64,000 bases of DNA from assembly GCF_007988965.1 (NCBI RefSeq), contig NZ_BJVD01000001.1, positions 372,001-436,000 of the forward strand, read 5' to 3'. Made by a program: the position numbers and the translations under genes. Below, in pieces: positions 26,153 through 36,071 of the stretch. Each line of letters begins with the position of its first letter. Within the stretch, counting starts at the first letter, position 1. The notes below the pieces were generated by a model. That model ran no database searches. It had not been told where the DNA came from and saw nothing but the letters and a program-made list of their open reading frames with translations. This stretch comes from Rummeliibacillus stabekisii. GTDB lineage: Bacteria > Bacillota > Bacilli > Bacillales_A > Planococcaceae.

Positions 26153-26722
26153 TCATTTCTGCTCCACGAGAATTATTTCACGTTCTGTAATAATTTTTCC
26201 AATAGATAAATCATAATCATCTCGCGGGATTTTTTCAACCACCTGCAATTGAAATGCTAAAGAAATTGTTGAACCTCTATAATTCGACAAGTATCGGTCA
26301 TAATAACCACCGCCAAAGCCAAGTCTAAAACCATCTTTATCATATGCTAGCCCCGGCACAATTAAGCATTGAATTTCTTCTTTTTTTACTACTTTTGTGC
26401 GATTTGGTATCGGTTCTGAAATCCTGCTGTAACCTATTTCAACTTGATCAAATGATGTAATTTCATAAAATGTCATCTCTCTTGTCTTGGGATGACATTT
26501 AGGTACTGCAACTGACCTCCCTCTAGCCCATAGCTCCTCAATAAGTGGCCAAGTATCAACTTCGGGAAAATTAGATAAAGTAATCCCGATAACAGACGCA
26601 TCTTTAATTGCAGATTCATCCAAAAGTTTGCTATGTATAATGGCGGATTTTTCTTTATATGTATCAGCAGCAAGTTGTTTCAATTGCAGTTGCATTGCAT
26701 TTCGAAGATCTTTTTTATCCAT
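26153..26722 (-). CDS. yqgN: 5-formyltetrahydrofolate cyclo-ligase (YqgN)
   Basis: ATP-dependent conversion of 5-formyl-THF to 5,10-methenyl-THF, rescuing a dead-end folate. 189 residues. N-terminal helix DLRNAMQLQLKQL, substrate region SNFPEVDTWPLIEEL, and the diagnostic glycine loop RLGFGGGYYDRYL near 133-145. Start ATG 26722. Complements the one-carbon flow from the glycine cleavage genes in this window, though it is not linked to them in an operon. Confidence 0.94.
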   Translation of the reverse strand: MDKKDLRNAMQLQLKQLAADTYKEKSAIIHSKLLDESAIKDASVIGITLSNFPEVDTWPLIEELWARGRSVAVPKCHPKTREMTFYEITSFDQVEIGYSRISEPIPNRTKVVKKEEIQCLIVPGLAYDKDGFRLGFGGGYYDRYLSNYRGSTISLAFQLQVVEKIPRDDYDLSIGKIITEREIILVEQK

Positions 26723-26746
26723 TTCGCCACCCCTTTAAAATTGAAA

Positions 26747-26775
26747 ATGCCAAAACCACTGGAGGTTTTGGCAAT
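26747..26775 (-). terminator. Hairpin between rpmG and yqgN
   Basis: TGCCAAAACC and GGTTTTGGCA form a perfect ten-pair stem, followed on the minus strand by a broken T-run. It lies just past the rpmG stop; read-through into yqgN is possible. Confidence 0.7.
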
Positions 26776-26780
26776 GAGCA

Positions 26781-26930
26781 TTATTTTGTTTCACGGTGAA
26801 GTGTCATTTTGTGATCACGAGAACAATATTTTTTTAATTCAAGACGTTCTGGATTGTTACGTTTGTTTTTCTTTGAGATGTAGTTACGTTCACCACATTC
26901 AGTGCAAGCTAATGTAATATTAACGCGCAT
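26781..26930 (-). CDS. rpmG: 50S ribosomal protein L33
   Basis: 49 residues: [19 protein letters not shown] with one CxxC, and a C-terminal [17 protein letters not shown] in which the second CxxC is reduced to a single Cys followed by RDH. So it is a one-and-a-half-motif form, close to the zinc-free class. ATG 26930 has GGAGGG upstream. No Zur box was seen upstream. Confidence 0.93.
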   Translation of the reverse strand: MRVNITLACTECGERNYISKKNKRNNPERLELKKYCSRDHKMTLHRETK

Positions 26931-27092
26931 TGTTATCCCTCCCACTCTATATAAAGAATAAAACTTTGTGAGCATGATTTATACGACTAACTTATTATAT
27001 CACAGATTGCAAAAAAATCTACTGTCATTTCTAAATACTTGTCCATATGTTACAATAAATTGAGCAAATTTAAAAAGGTCGAAGGTGAACGA

Positions 27093-27479
27093 ATGAATCT
27101 ACCTGTACTCTTCATAATTGTAGGAACAGTTGTTTTTATTGCATCTTTTTTTATCGGCAACCACCCCAAAAAATTAGAAAACGAAGTGGAAGAGCTTTCT
27201 CTTCAGTTTTATCAGGAAACTAACCAATTAAAGCATCGTATAAAAGCAGTAGAAGAGGAGTTAATGATGGATTCCCCTCTGCTAAAAACTAAAACTATAA
27301 AACAGGATCCGCACCCACGCCGTGAGAAAACGAACATAAATAACATCCATCAAATTCTCATTAGCCAGGTACTCGCATTACATCAGCAAGGCTATACTGT
27401 GCCCGAAATTAGCCAGCGTTCTTCTCTTACACAGGAACAAGTCCATGCAGTGATCACTTCACGAGGTGGACATTTATGA
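27093..27479 (+). CDS. Membrane-anchored protein with C-terminal helix-turn-helix-like region
   Basis: 128 residues. One membrane helix (3-23), a coiled-coil-prone charged stretch (ENEVEELSLQFYQETNQLKHRIKAVEEE region, 30-58) and a C-terminal block VLALHQQGYTVPEISQRSSLTQEQVHAVI that resembles a resolvase-type HTH. ATG 27093 is chosen for GAAGGTG upstream. It overlaps the next gene by four bases. Position beside the pst genes matches yqzD of B. subtilis. Function unknown. Confidence 0.7.
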   Translation: MNLPVLFIIVGTVVFIASFFIGNHPKKLENEVEELSLQFYQETNQLKHRIKAVEEELMMDSPLLKTKTIKQDPHPRREKTNINNIHQILISQVLALHQQGYTVPEISQRSSLTQEQVHAVITSRGGHL

Positions 27480-27940
27480 GAAAATCAACTCTTCGTTCAT
27501 TTGGCCTTGGACTTTTCATCGCTGGTAGTGCCATGTTTTTATACGATGAATTCACAGAAAAGCCCAGCAGCGACCGGATTGCAGCTAGCTCTTCTAAAGG
27601 AAATATAGTGAAAATACAAAAAGATAAGCTGGTCTCACTACAAAAAGAAGCTGCTGAAGCCAAAGAACAACTGGCAAAAATTCAAACTGATTACAATCAG
27701 CTGAAAAATGATTCTGCTGCAAAAAAAATTCATTCCTATACATTAGTTATCAATCGAGGAATGGACAGCGAGGACGTTAGCCAAGCTATAAAAAGAGGCG
27801 GCATCATTAAAGATGAACGTGCATTTGAACGGTTTATGGCTGATAAAGATGCATCTAAAAATATTCAAATCGGTGACTATAAGCTAACTTCAGATATGTC
27901 CAATCAAGAAATATTAAATATCATAACTCGAAAAAAATAA
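27476..27940 (+). CDS. MltG-like (YceG N-terminal) membrane protein
   Basis: 154 residues: N-terminal anchor (RSFGLGLFIAGSAMFLYDEF), a coiled coil (LQKEAAEAKEQLAKIQTDYN), then a LysM-like subdomain like the N-terminal part of endolytic transglycosylase MltG. That part reads YTLVINRGMDSEDVSQAIKR, followed by IQIGDYKLTSDMSNQEILNII. The MltG catalytic glutamate domain is absent, so lytic activity is unlikely; a peptidoglycan-binding or regulatory role is inference. Position and length match yqzC of B. subtilis. Confidence 0.7.
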   Translation: MRKSTLRSFGLGLFIAGSAMFLYDEFTEKPSSDRIAASSSKGNIVKIQKDKLVSLQKEAAEAKEQLAKIQTDYNQLKNDSAAKKIHSYTLVINRGMDSEDVSQAIKRGGIIKDERAFERFMADKDASKNIQIGDYKLTSDMSNQEILNIITRKK

Positions 27941-27941
27941 A

Positions 27942-27986
27942 AAAAGATGCGGATAAGAGCACAGACCTTCTTCCGCATCTTTTTGT
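27942..27986. terminator. Bidirectional terminator between the MltG-like gene and pstB
   Basis: AAAAAAGATGCGGA and TCCGCATCTTTTT pair with a long loop; both flanks are homopolymeric, so it serves both converging transcripts. Confidence 0.85.
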
Positions 27987-28011
27987 TTTCGATTTTTCTG
28001 TAAGCAAGCCA

Positions 28012-28839
28012 TTATCCGAATCTCCCAGAAATATAGTCGCCGGTTCTTCTATCAGCAGGAGATGAAAATAACTTATTGGTTTGGCTGCACTCTATCATCT
28101 CACCGTGCAAGAAGAAAGCAGTCTGATCTGAAATACGTGCTGCTTGCTGCATATTGTGCGTCACAATAATAATAGAATAGTTCTGTTTTAATGTCTGAAT
28201 TAATTCCTCTACTTTCAAAGTAGAAATCGGATCAAGCGCAGAAGTCGGTTCATCCATCAGAATCACATCAGGTTCTATCGCAAGACATCTTGCAATGCAA
28301 AGCCTTTGCTGCTGTCCTCCTGACAAACCATATGCATGATGTTGCAAGCGGTCTTTAACATCGTCCCAAAGCGCAGCTTTTCTTAGACTATTTTCAACGA
28401 TTTCGTCTAGCATTTTTTTATTTTTTATTCCATGAATTCTTGGACCGTACGCTACATTTTCATAAATTGATTTAGGAAATGGATTTGGTTTTTGAAATAC
28501 CATTCCTACTTTCGTTCTCAAGCGTTCTACAGTATATTTTTTGTGTAGAATATTTTCCTCTTTATAAAGGATATCACCTGTAATACGAACATTCGAAGCT
28601 AATTCAACCATTCGATTCAAAGTTTTAAGATAAGTTGATTTTCCGCAACCTGAGGGTCCGATGATGGCTGTCACTTCTTTTTCTTTAATGGAAAGATTAA
28701 TGTCTTTCAGAGCATGCTGTTCTCCGTACCAAACATTCAAATGGTTGGTTTGAAAGATTTCTCTCGGCTTTTCTATTTGTATAATCTTGGAACCTTCTAC
28801 TTTTCTCTTCTCTGGTTCTCTAACTTGGATATGTAACAT
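28012..28839 (-). CDS. pstB: Phosphate ABC transporter ATP-binding protein
   Basis: ATPase of the high-affinity phosphate importer, 275 residues. Walker [11 protein letters not shown]-loop [19 protein letters not shown] (PstB-specific), signature [16 protein letters not shown], Walker [14 protein letters not shown]-loop [13 protein letters not shown] 30-residue N-terminal extension is longer than usual. B. subtilis has two pstB copies; only one is present here, and no phoU follows. Confidence 0.95.
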   Translation of the reverse strand: MLHIQVREPEKRKVEGSKIIQIEKPREIFQTNHLNVWYGEQHALKDINLSIKEKEVTAIIGPSGCGKSTYLKTLNRMVELASNVRITGDILYKEENILHKKYTVERLRTKVGMVFQKPNPFPKSIYENVAYGPRIHGIKNKKMLDEIVENSLRKAALWDDVKDRLQHHAYGLSGGQQQRLCIARCLAIEPDVILMDEPTSALDPISTLKVEELIQTLKQNYSIIIVTHNMQQAARISDQTAFFLHGEMIECSQTNKLFSSPADRRTGDYISGRFG

Positions 28840-28852
28840 TTGCTTACCACCC

Positions 28853-29731
28853 TTAATAGCGTTTTTGATATTTATAACGGATATAGACAGCTAGTGAATT
28901 CAATAGAAGTAAAAATACCATTAGTACAACAATTCCTGCTGCTGCTACCGTTTGAAATTCAGGTTGAGGCCTTTTTGCCCAATCGAATATCTGCATAGGC
29001 AGCGCGGTAAATTCACTCAATAAACCAGTTGGCAAAAAATACACAATTACAGGAATACCTAAAATAACAAGTGGTGCCGTTTCACCAACTGCTCTTGAAA
29101 GAGCCAGGATGCAACCTGTTGCAATGCCAGGAATGGCTGCTGGTAACACAACATGTAAAATTGTTTTCCATTTGGCAGCTCCCATTCCATAGGAAGCTTC
29201 CCTTAGATCACTTGGTACACCTCTGATTGCTTCTTGTGAAGAGACGATAATAACAGGTAGTACGAGTAAACTCATCGTTAATCCTGCTGCTAAAACACTT
29301 TTCCCTAGCATTAGTCCCCGTACAAAAACCGTTAAGCCAAGAAGTCCAAATATAATAGAAGGAACTCCTGCTAAATTTGAAATATTAATTACAATAAGAT
29401 TTGTCAGTTTGGTCTTTGGTGCATATTCCTCTAAGTAGATGGCAGTAGCTACGCCTATAATAAGAGTCACTGGAGCAACCACTAACATTAACAATATTGA
29501 ACCAACCAAAGCAGCTTTGATACCAGCTTTGGCAGCAAAACGAGAGGAATAATTCCCCAGGAAATCAAGTGATAAATGACCCGCTCCTTGGCTAATCAGA
29601 CGAAATAATAATAACGCGAGAACAGCTAAAACAAGTAAGGTCGCTACTAGAAAAATACCTTTTACAAATCGATTTAGGTTTACCCTGCTTTGGATTCTAT
29701 GCAATATTTCTTTCTGGTTGATGAGGTTCAT
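28853..29731 (-). CDS. pstA: Phosphate ABC transporter permease PstA
   Basis: 292 residues with six membrane segments. The permease-ATPase coupling motif is [29 protein letters not shown] 29731 is chosen over TTG 29734: GGAGGG lies six bases upstream, and the ATG overlaps the pstC stop as TGATG. Pairs with PstC to form the channel. Confidence 0.94.
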   Translation of the reverse strand: MNLINQKEILHRIQSRVNLNRFVKGIFLVATLLVLAVLALLLFRLISQGAGHLSLDFLGNYSSRFAAKAGIKAALVGSILLMLVVAPVTLIIGVATAIYLEEYAPKTKLTNLIVINISNLAGVPSIIFGLLGLTVFVRGLMLGKSVLAAGLTMSLLVLPVIIVSSQEAIRGVPSDLREASYGMGAAKWKTILHVVLPAAIPGIATGCILALSRAVGETAPLVILGIPVIVYFLPTGLLSEFTALPMQIFDWAKRPQPEFQTVAAAGIVVLMVFLLLLNSLAVYIRYKYQKRY

Positions 29732-30672
29732 CAATATCCCTCCCTAAATCGCTTAGATAAAAACTGTGCCGCTATGTTCATTAGGAAAGTAAAGAAGAAT
29801 AGCGTAAATCCAATTGCATAGATTGAATAATAAATGGTCGTACCGTAACCCGCATCGCCACTTGCTACCTGCACGATATATGCCGTCATCGTTTGAATAG
29901 AATCTGTAACTTGCATATCGAACTTAGGTGTTGATCCCCCAGCGAGCGAGACGATCATCGTTTCACCAATAGCTCTAGATACAGCAAGTACAACTGACGA
30001 AAGTATGCCAGATAATGCTGCAGGTAATACAACTTTTAAAGCAACTTCAAGCCTTGTAGACCCTAATGCCAAGGCGCCTTCCCTTAGTGAATTGGGAACT
30101 TGAGACATGGCATCTTCTGAAAGAGATGCAATCATAGGTAAAATCATTATGCCAATCACAATTCCCGGACTAAGTGCATTAAATATTTTAAGCGATGGTA
30201 CGATATGTTGGAGTAATGGAGTGACGAATGTAAGTGCAAAGAATCCATAAACAATCGTCGGAATACCCGCTAAAATTTCTAATATCGGTTTAATCACCTG
30301 TCGAATTTTGTCGCTAGCATATTCGCTTAAATAGATGGCAATCGCAAGGCCTAGAGGAGCCGCTACAATTATAGCGATTCCCGTGACCTTTAAAGTGCCC
30401 ATTAATAATGGCCAGATGCCGTATGTAGGGTCAGTGCTTGAGAAAGGAAACCATTCCTTTCCAAAAAGATATTCCCAGACACTTACCCTCGTGAAAAATT
30501 CACCTGTTTCTACTACCAACGTCAATATGATGCCTATTGTGGTCAGTACAGATACCAATGCCGCTATAAATAAAATCTTAGGCATTAATTTTTCAGTCAA
30601 ATTTGAGCTTTGATTCTGAGACTGCTCAATCAACTCCTGTACTGTTTTCTCTTCTAGCTTTTTGGTAGCCAA
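29731..30672 (-). CDS. pstC: Phosphate ABC transporter permease PstC
   Basis: 313 residues with six membrane segments after a polar N-terminus of about 30 residues. Coupling motif REGALALGSTRLEVALKVVLPAALSG; PstC block VYGFFALTFVTPLLQ. It follows pstS by 23 bases in the same operon. Confidence 0.94.
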   Translation of the reverse strand: MATKKLEEKTVQELIEQSQNQSSNLTEKLMPKILFIAALVSVLTTIGIILTLVVETGEFFTRVSVWEYLFGKEWFPFSSTDPTYGIWPLLMGTLKVTGIAIIVAAPLGLAIAIYLSEYASDKIRQVIKPILEILAGIPTIVYGFFALTFVTPLLQHIVPSLKIFNALSPGIVIGIMILPMIASLSEDAMSQVPNSLREGALALGSTRLEVALKVVLPAALSGILSSVVLAVSRAIGETMIVSLAGGSTPKFDMQVTDSIQTMTAYIVQVASGDAGYGTTIYYSIYAIGFTLFFFTFLMNIAAQFLSKRFREGY

Positions 30673-30695
30673 TTCAAGCGCTCCTTTTTAAACTC

Positions 30696-31652
30696 TTATT
30701 TTAGATTTTCCAATGCTTCTAAATCTTTTTTATAATCTTCATCTGGCGTTTTTACATAGCCTACTGCCTCAGCCATTTCGCCTGCATTTTCTATTGTGTA
30801 TTTCATAAAATTGTACATAGATGCATTTTCTTTAACTGATTTATTTTTCACATACACGAACAATGGGCGGGATAGTGGCGTATAGGTACCGGATTTGATA
30901 GTTTCGTGTGTAGGTTCAATACCACCGATTTTTACCACTTTCAATTGGTCTTTATTCGCAAGATAATAGGCAAATCCAAAATAGCCAATTCCATTTTTAT
31001 CGGATTCTACACCCTTGACTAAAACATTATCGTCTTCTGATAATGTTGCATTTTTAACGAGATCTTTTCCTTCTAAAATATCATTTACAAAGTAGTCATA
31101 TGTTCCAGAATCTGTACCAGGAGAGTAGAATGAAATTTTTTCTTTTGGCCATTTTGGATTGATATCTGACCATTTTTTATTTTTACCGTTTTCTGTCCAG
31201 ATTTCTTTTAACTGATCTACAGTAAGATCTTCAACCCAATCATTATCTTTATTCACAACTATCGAAATGCCATCATATGCAATCTTCATTTCTGTATAGT
31301 CGATTCCTGCTTCTTTTAACTTAGCTGCTTCCTCATCTTTTACTGGTCGAGAAGCATTTGAAAAATCTGTTTCTCCATTTATGAACTTTTCAAACCCTCC
31401 ACCTGTTCCAGACACACCGACTGATACTTGAGTCTTCGGATGCGATGCTGAATATTCTTCTACGATTCCTTCTAAAATAGGCGCTACAGTAGAAGAACCA
31501 TCACCCGAAATATTGCTTTCTGCTACTTCATCGGCTTTGGCTGTTTGCTCGGCTTCTGAGGACTTTGATTTTCCGTCTCCTTGACCGCAGGCTCCCAGTA
31601 ATAGAGCTGATCCAATCATAGTTGCTGCCACTAAGTTTTTTGCTTTTTTCAT
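30696..31652 (-). CDS. pstS: Phosphate-binding lipoprotein PstS
   Basis: 318 residues. Lipoprotein signal ending LLGAC with Cys22. The phosphate-binding loops are GDGSSTVAPI and GTGGGFEKFINGETDFSNASRP, plus SPGTDSGTYDYF. Start ATG 31652 behind GGGAGG. First gene of pstS-C-A-B; a PhoP-box array lies just upstream. Confidence 0.95.
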   Translation of the reverse strand: MKKAKNLVAATMIGSALLLGACGQGDGKSKSSEAEQTAKADEVAESNISGDGSSTVAPILEGIVEEYSASHPKTQVSVGVSGTGGGFEKFINGETDFSNASRPVKDEEAAKLKEAGIDYTEMKIAYDGISIVVNKDNDWVEDLTVDQLKEIWTENGKNKKWSDINPKWPKEKISFYSPGTDSGTYDYFVNDILEGKDLVKNATLSEDDNVLVKGVESDKNGIGYFGFAYYLANKDQLKVVKIGGIEPTHETIKSGTYTPLSRPLFVYVKNKSVKENASMYNFMKYTIENAGEMAEAVGYVKTPDEDYKKDLEALENLK

Positions 31653-31710
31653 CCGTATTGCCTCCCGTAGAAAATAGTTATTACTTACACTATCTACTAT
31701 ATCGATAGAT

Positions 31711-31760
31711 TGTTAAGCTAGTATTAAGGGAATGTAATAGAATATTTAGATAATGTAAAT
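31711..31760 (-). promoter_or_regulatory. PhoP box array upstream of pstS
   Basis: Five TTAACA-like hexamers on the minus strand repeat every 11 bases, with left ends at 31711 (TTAACA), 31722 (TTAATA), 31733 (ATTACA), 31744 (CTAAAT) and 31755 (ATTTAC). The two distal ones are degenerate. This is the known PhoP~P binding pattern of six-base repeats with five-base gaps, and a TATAGT -10 candidate follows at about 31697. It predicts induction of pstSCAB on phosphate starvation. Confidence 0.85.
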
Positions 31761-31767
31761 GGCATGT

Positions 31768-31800
31768 AAAAAAAGCACAGCTATAAGCTGTGCTTTTTGT
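31768..31800 (-). terminator. Terminator of the PBP gene
   Basis: AAAAAGCACAGCT and AGCTGTGCTTTTT form a tight stem with an ATA loop, directly after the stop codon. Confidence 0.92.
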
Positions 31801-33981
31801 TTACTCATTTTCTGACTCAGTATTTTTCGGTTTTGTAATTTTTTCTTTGGTCGACTGTTTTTGTTTTTGCATATGGTCTTTTTGCAAAGAGAAATACGTT
31901 TCGACAGCTTTACGTGCAATAATGTTGTTTATAGCTGTATATGATTCATTTGTTGTAATCCATGGTACTACAACAGCATAGGCAATTTCCGGATTATTAT
32001 ATGGAGCGAATCCAATATGAGTAACACTAAGTGTCTGTGTTCCATAAGCTGCCCTCTTTGGTCCATAATAAACAACTTGGGCTGTACCTGTTTTACCAGC
32101 TGCATCAAATTTCGCATCTCCAAAATAGGATTTAGCAGAACCTTGACTGCCAAAATACACTCGATGCATCCCCTCTTTGACATGATTAATTTCGTAAGGA
32201 GAATTACGAATGACATTTAATACATTTGGTTGGAACTCTTCTACTATAGGGCCCAAGTTTTTGCCATCTGCAGAAGGTTCTCGGATTTCTTTTGCGAGAT
32301 GTGGCTGAATTCTTTTACCGCCATTTGCAACTGTTGAGACATATTGTGCCAATTGTAGAGGTGTAAAAGTGTCATATTGGCCAATTACTAAGTCTAGTAA
32401 TTTACCTGAAATGGTTTCTTGTCCTTTAAAACCATCAAATTCCCCTGGTAAGTCAATACCTGTATCAACTCCTAAGCCAAATTGGGCATAAGAATTTCGA
32501 ATTTTAGTGAAATCATTTGCTGTTACACGCAGTCCACCATTTGGAACATATGTCACTCCAGCAATTTTCATAGCAACTTGGAACATATAAGAGTTAGAAG
32601 ATCTCTCAAGAGCAGTTAAATCATTCATTGGAATAGCTCCAGATCGGTTAAAGATAGATGATTTAGGAGCTGTGCCAGCAATTTTAATCGGCTTATCAAT
32701 CAGAACTGTATTTGGAGTAATAGCATTTAAAGCATAACCAGTCAGTAAAGTTGCAGGCTTAATTACAGATCCTACTTCGTAAGCAGAAGTAAATGTACCA
32801 ATCGCATAATCATTTACTTCTGTTTTACCGTTTTCATCAGTATCAATCTTTTTACCAACCATAGACAGAATTTCTCCTGTATTTGGGTTCATCATAACGA
32901 GGAATGCCCTGTCTAATAAGCTGGATGCACCTGTTGCTTTGGCACTCAACAACTGTTCCTCTACTAATTTTTCAAGTTTCTCTTGGAGCTGACTATCTAC
33001 AGTAAGTACCAAGTCTTTACCAGGAGAGCCAGGGAAAGTTGTTTTTGTCTCGACTACTTGCCCTTTTCCATTCGTCTCGTTCTTTACAACGGCTTTTTGC
33101 CCTTGTAACAACTCTTCGTATTCCTTCTCTATATAACTTTTACCTACTCGGTCATTCCGGGAGTAATCACGCGCTAGATAATACTCTAACTTGTCTTTAG
33201 GAATCCCTTCAGAAGGTGTAGTAGTCGATCCCAGAATACTTAAATCAGAATTTTTCACACGCTTCCAATCTGTAGCGGTGTTTACGTTAGGCAGTTCATT
33301 CAAATGCTCAGAGACAATCGCAAATTCCTTATCTGATACGTCATCACTTTTGATAATTTGAGGTGATAAGTTATACCCCGCCACCATTTTGCTATAAATT
33401 GCCAGAACTTGTAGGTCACTTTTTGAAAAGCTTTTTAGCTCTGCATTTGTAATACGCTCCCGCACTAAATCATCAATTTTTGCTTGTTTTTGAGAGCCTG
33501 TTAGCTTTTCATCTTTATTGATCGCTTTTTGCTCTTGTTTCGAAACTTTTTCATAAGCTTCTTCTTTATGGAGTTTAATCCAAAAATCTTGTTTATCCCG
33601 TAGTGCGATTTTGCTTGTATCCATCTTAATTAGTGTTGCGAGTTTTTTAGCTGTTTTTAGCATTTCGTCACTTGTAGTGGTTTGAAGCTTTGTATATGTA
33701 ATCGCATTTTTCGGTTTATTATCAACCAGTACGCGCCCTTCTCTGTCATAAATCCTGCCGCGAGGCACACTAGTATTGACTGTCACTTCTTCTGTTTTTT
33801 CTAGTGTTCTTACATAATCCTCCCCTTTTACAATTTGCATATAGCCTAAACGTAAAATTAGGATGGAGAACAAAATAAAAATAGAGAAAAAGAGTACGTT
33901 CATTCGAAAAGAAAGACTAGCTCGTTGCTTTGCCTTGACATTAGTAGAACGCTTTTTGGGATTTTTATTTTTTTGGCGCAT
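31801..33981 (-). CDS. pbpA: Class B penicillin-binding protein (PbpA/PBP2 type)
   Basis: Peptidoglycan transpeptidase for cell elongation, 726 residues. Short basic cytoplasmic tail and one membrane helix (about 28-47), pedestal domain with VPRGRIYDREGRVL, then transpeptidase domain with S-x-x-K (GSVIKPAT, Ser405), S-x-N (RSSNSY, about 462) and K-T-G (AAGKTGTAQ). A charged tail of about 35 residues rich in K, Q and E ends the protein. ATG 33981 is preferred, with AGGAGG about 12 bases upstream; ATG 34011 has no ribosome site. Gene order sodA-pbpA-pst matches B. subtilis. Confidence 0.93.
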   Translation of the reverse strand: MRQKNKNPKKRSTNVKAKQRASLSFRMNVLFFSIFILFSILILRLGYMQIVKGEDYVRTLEKTEEVTVNTSVPRGRIYDREGRVLVDNKPKNAITYTKLQTTTSDEMLKTAKKLATLIKMDTSKIALRDKQDFWIKLHKEEAYEKVSKQEQKAINKDEKLTGSQKQAKIDDLVRERITNAELKSFSKSDLQVLAIYSKMVAGYNLSPQIIKSDDVSDKEFAIVSEHLNELPNVNTATDWKRVKNSDLSILGSTTTPSEGIPKDKLEYYLARDYSRNDRVGKSYIEKEYEELLQGQKAVVKNETNGKGQVVETKTTFPGSPGKDLVLTVDSQLQEKLEKLVEEQLLSAKATGASSLLDRAFLVMMNPNTGEILSMVGKKIDTDENGKTEVNDYAIGTFTSAYEVGSVIKPATLLTGYALNAITPNTVLIDKPIKIAGTAPKSSIFNRSGAIPMNDLTALERSSNSYMFQVAMKIAGVTYVPNGGLRVTANDFTKIRNSYAQFGLGVDTGIDLPGEFDGFKGQETISGKLLDLVIGQYDTFTPLQLAQYVSTVANGGKRIQPHLAKEIREPSADGKNLGPIVEEFQPNVLNVIRNSPYEINHVKEGMHRVYFGSQGSAKSYFGDAKFDAAGKTGTAQVVYYGPKRAAYGTQTLSVTHIGFAPYNNPEIAYAVVVPWITTNESYTAINNIIARKAVETYFSLQKDHMQKQKQSTKEKITKPKNTESENE

Positions 33982-34109
33982 CGAATACGGGATCCTCCTT
34001 TCCGGTTTCATTCACAACTAGTAGTATATCATTTTTCCTTTGAAAAAACATAAAACTATTAATTGATTGCTAGCCCATTTGATATGTGTTTTTGTCATGC
34101 TTATGTAAT

Positions 34110-34150
34110 AAAAAAACACACCTACATAAACGTAGTAGGTGTGTTTTTTG
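34110..34150 (-). terminator. Terminator of sodA
   Basis: AAAAAACACACCTAC pairs with GTAGTAGGTGTGTTTTTT (bulge at GTA), with A/T runs on both sides. Confidence 0.88.
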
Positions 34151-34167
34151 TTCCAATTAGAACAGAA

Positions 34168-34776
34168 TTATTTTGCTGATTTGTATAATTCAGCAACTTT
34201 ATCCCAATTTACAACATTCCAGAATGCTGAAATGTAATCAGGACGACGGTTTTGATAATTTAAGTAGTATGCATGTTCCCAAACGTCCAAGCCTAATAAT
34301 GGTGTTTTACCTTCCATGATTGGAGAGTCTTGGTTAGGAGTAGACATGATTTCTAATTCTCCGTTAGATAATACAAGCCATGCCCAGCCAGAACCAAAAC
34401 GAGTTTTAGCTGCTGCTGCGAATTTTTCTTTGAACGCATCAAGGCTGCCGAATTTAGCGTCGATTGCTTCTTTTAATTCGCCAGTTGGTTCGCCGCCACC
34501 GTTAGCTGATAATAATTGCCAGAATAATGAGTGGTTAGCATGGCCGCCACCGTTATTGCGTACTGCTGTACGTACGTCTTCTGGAACTGCATCAAGGTTA
34601 GCAATGATTTCTTCTACAGACTTACCTTCGAATTCAGATTTACCGGATAAAGCATCGTTTAATCCTGTAACATAAGTATTGTGGTGCTTGTCATGGTGAA
34701 TTTCCATTGTTTTTGCGTCAATATGAGGTTCTAATGCATCAAATGCATAAGGTAAATTTGGTAATTCGAATGCCAT
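34168..34776 (-). CDS. sodA: Superoxide dismutase, Mn/Fe type
   Basis: 202 residues. Metal ligands in the standard positions: His27 ([13 protein letters not shown]), His82 (GHANHSLFW), and Asp and His in [19 protein letters not shown]. The sequence [10 protein letters not shown] and active-site Gln-side motif GGGGEPTG-like ([12 protein letters not shown]) resemble Mn-type Bacillus SodA. Start ATG 34776 behind GGAGG. Cytoplasmic; no signal peptide. Confidence 0.96.
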   Translation of the reverse strand: MAFELPNLPYAFDALEPHIDAKTMEIHHDKHHNTYVTGLNDALSGKSEFEGKSVEEIIANLDAVPEDVRTAVRNNGGGHANHSLFWQLLSANGGGEPTGELKEAIDAKFGSLDAFKEKFAAAAKTRFGSGWAWLVLSNGELEIMSTPNQDSPIMEGKTPLLGLDVWEHAYYLNYQNRRPDYISAFWNVVNWDKVAELYKSAK

Positions 34777-34906
34777 AATAAAAGTCCTCCCTGAAATTAA
34801 GTAATAATTACTACAAATCTAGATTATCAAAAATTAGAGTGTTGTTCAAACATTAGACACTTGTTTTTATAGAATTCAGCCTTTTGACTGAGCCTTCACT
34901 CAATAC

Positions 34907-35386
34907 TTATACAACCATCACAAAGATGATAATCATAATGATTTGAATAACCCCTTTTGTAAAAACGGAAGTAAGAAAACCAACAAGTGATCCGATACCT
35001 GCTTTAAAAGCAGTTTTTAAAGAAGTCCTCTTAAAAATCAGCTCTGCTAACACAGCACCAATAAATGGACCGATTAATATACCTGCAAATGGGATAACAA
35101 ATGGGCCTACAAGCAATCCAATGGTACTCCCCCAAATTCCTGCTTCACTTCCGCCAAATCGTTTCACACCAAATGCATTTGCTAATGTATCTGCTCCAAA
35201 TAATAAAAGAGTAAACAAAACCTCAATCACCCAGAACCACCATGGTAATTCACTAAATGAATGGAACAAGCCATGAATGATGAATCCTAAAAATATAAAT
35301 AACACCGATGGTATGATTGGGTATACCAAACCAACCATGGCGACAATAAAACTCGCAATAACTAATGTCCATGATATAAATTCCAT
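34907..35386 (-). CDS. yqgC: DUF456 membrane protein YqgC
   Basis: 159 residues, five or six membrane segments, rich in glycine. Family motifs: GLVYPIIPSVLFIFLG at the N-terminus and GSTIGLLVGPFVIPFAGILIG in the middle, with AVLAELIF after it. Function unknown. Same neighbour (sodA) and orientation as in B. subtilis. Confidence 0.85.
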   Translation of the reverse strand: MEFISWTLVIASFIVAMVGLVYPIIPSVLFIFLGFIIHGLFHSFSELPWWFWVIEVLFTLLLFGADTLANAFGVKRFGGSEAGIWGSTIGLLVGPFVIPFAGILIGPFIGAVLAELIFKRTSLKTAFKAGIGSLVGFLTSVFTKGVIQIIMIIIFVMVV

Positions 35387-35508
35387 TTAATTAACTCCCT
35401 TTTTAGAAACAATCACCTATACCCTTTGTCCAAAAATCCATGCATTTTCACCAAGCATTGTCGAATCTAAATCGCTTCCATGGTACTATAATTTTGGAGG
35501 TATTGAAT

Positions 35509-36021
35509 ATGAAGATTAAACACTGGCAGTTATTCAAAGATAGTCTATTCCACCCTAAAAAGCTAGCGGCATATAGATTGTTGCCCATTGGCAAAGTTAT
35601 ACAGTATGTATTAATGCTGGTCCTTTTTGTTACAATTGTTTCACTTATTCAATTTGTAACAGGTAGCAGTATAGAAACCAGTCAAATAAATGGATTGAAG
35701 GAATTCTTTAATGAAGTGAAATGGCTCATCTACCCCGCTAGCTTTATTCTGTTATTTCTTATTAATTCATTCTCGCTCTTTCTTCAGATTAGTATTTACG
35801 CTTTGGCTGGAATGGTAATATTAATTATCCGTAAAAAACGCGGCGAATATCGGCATATTTGGCGTACAGCCGCCCTAGCTGTCACATTACCAACAATTAT
35901 CGCGACATTATCTGTATTCTTGCCGATACATACTTATATTATGACCATCTTTACAGCGCTTTTGACACTCCTATACGTCTTTATCGCTTCGTCAAAATAT
36001 CCAAATCAACCTCAAAAATAG
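35509..36021 (+). CDS. yqgB: DUF1189 membrane protein YqgB
   Basis: 170 residues with four membrane segments. The family start KHWQLFKDSLFHPKKLAAYR is clear; a hydrophobic DUF1189 core follows. ATG 35509 is chosen for TTGGAGG upstream. Function unknown; related proteins have been proposed to affect envelope or maltodextrin functions but nothing here supports that. Confidence 0.82.
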   Translation: MKIKHWQLFKDSLFHPKKLAAYRLLPIGKVIQYVLMLVLFVTIVSLIQFVTGSSIETSQINGLKEFFNEVKWLIYPASFILLFLINSFSLFLQISIYALAGMVILIIRKKRGEYRHIWRTAALAVTLPTIIATLSVFLPIHTYIMTIFTALLTLLYVFIASSKYPNQPQK

Positions 36022-36071
36022 TTCTGAATCTCTCTCTTATTCATATAGTAGATGATAAGGAGGGATTTTTT

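Noticed and set aside
26781-26930. Zinc-free L33 paralogue under Zur control
   Set aside because: The second Cys pair is incomplete, but no Zur box was visible upstream, so it is treated as an ordinary L33.
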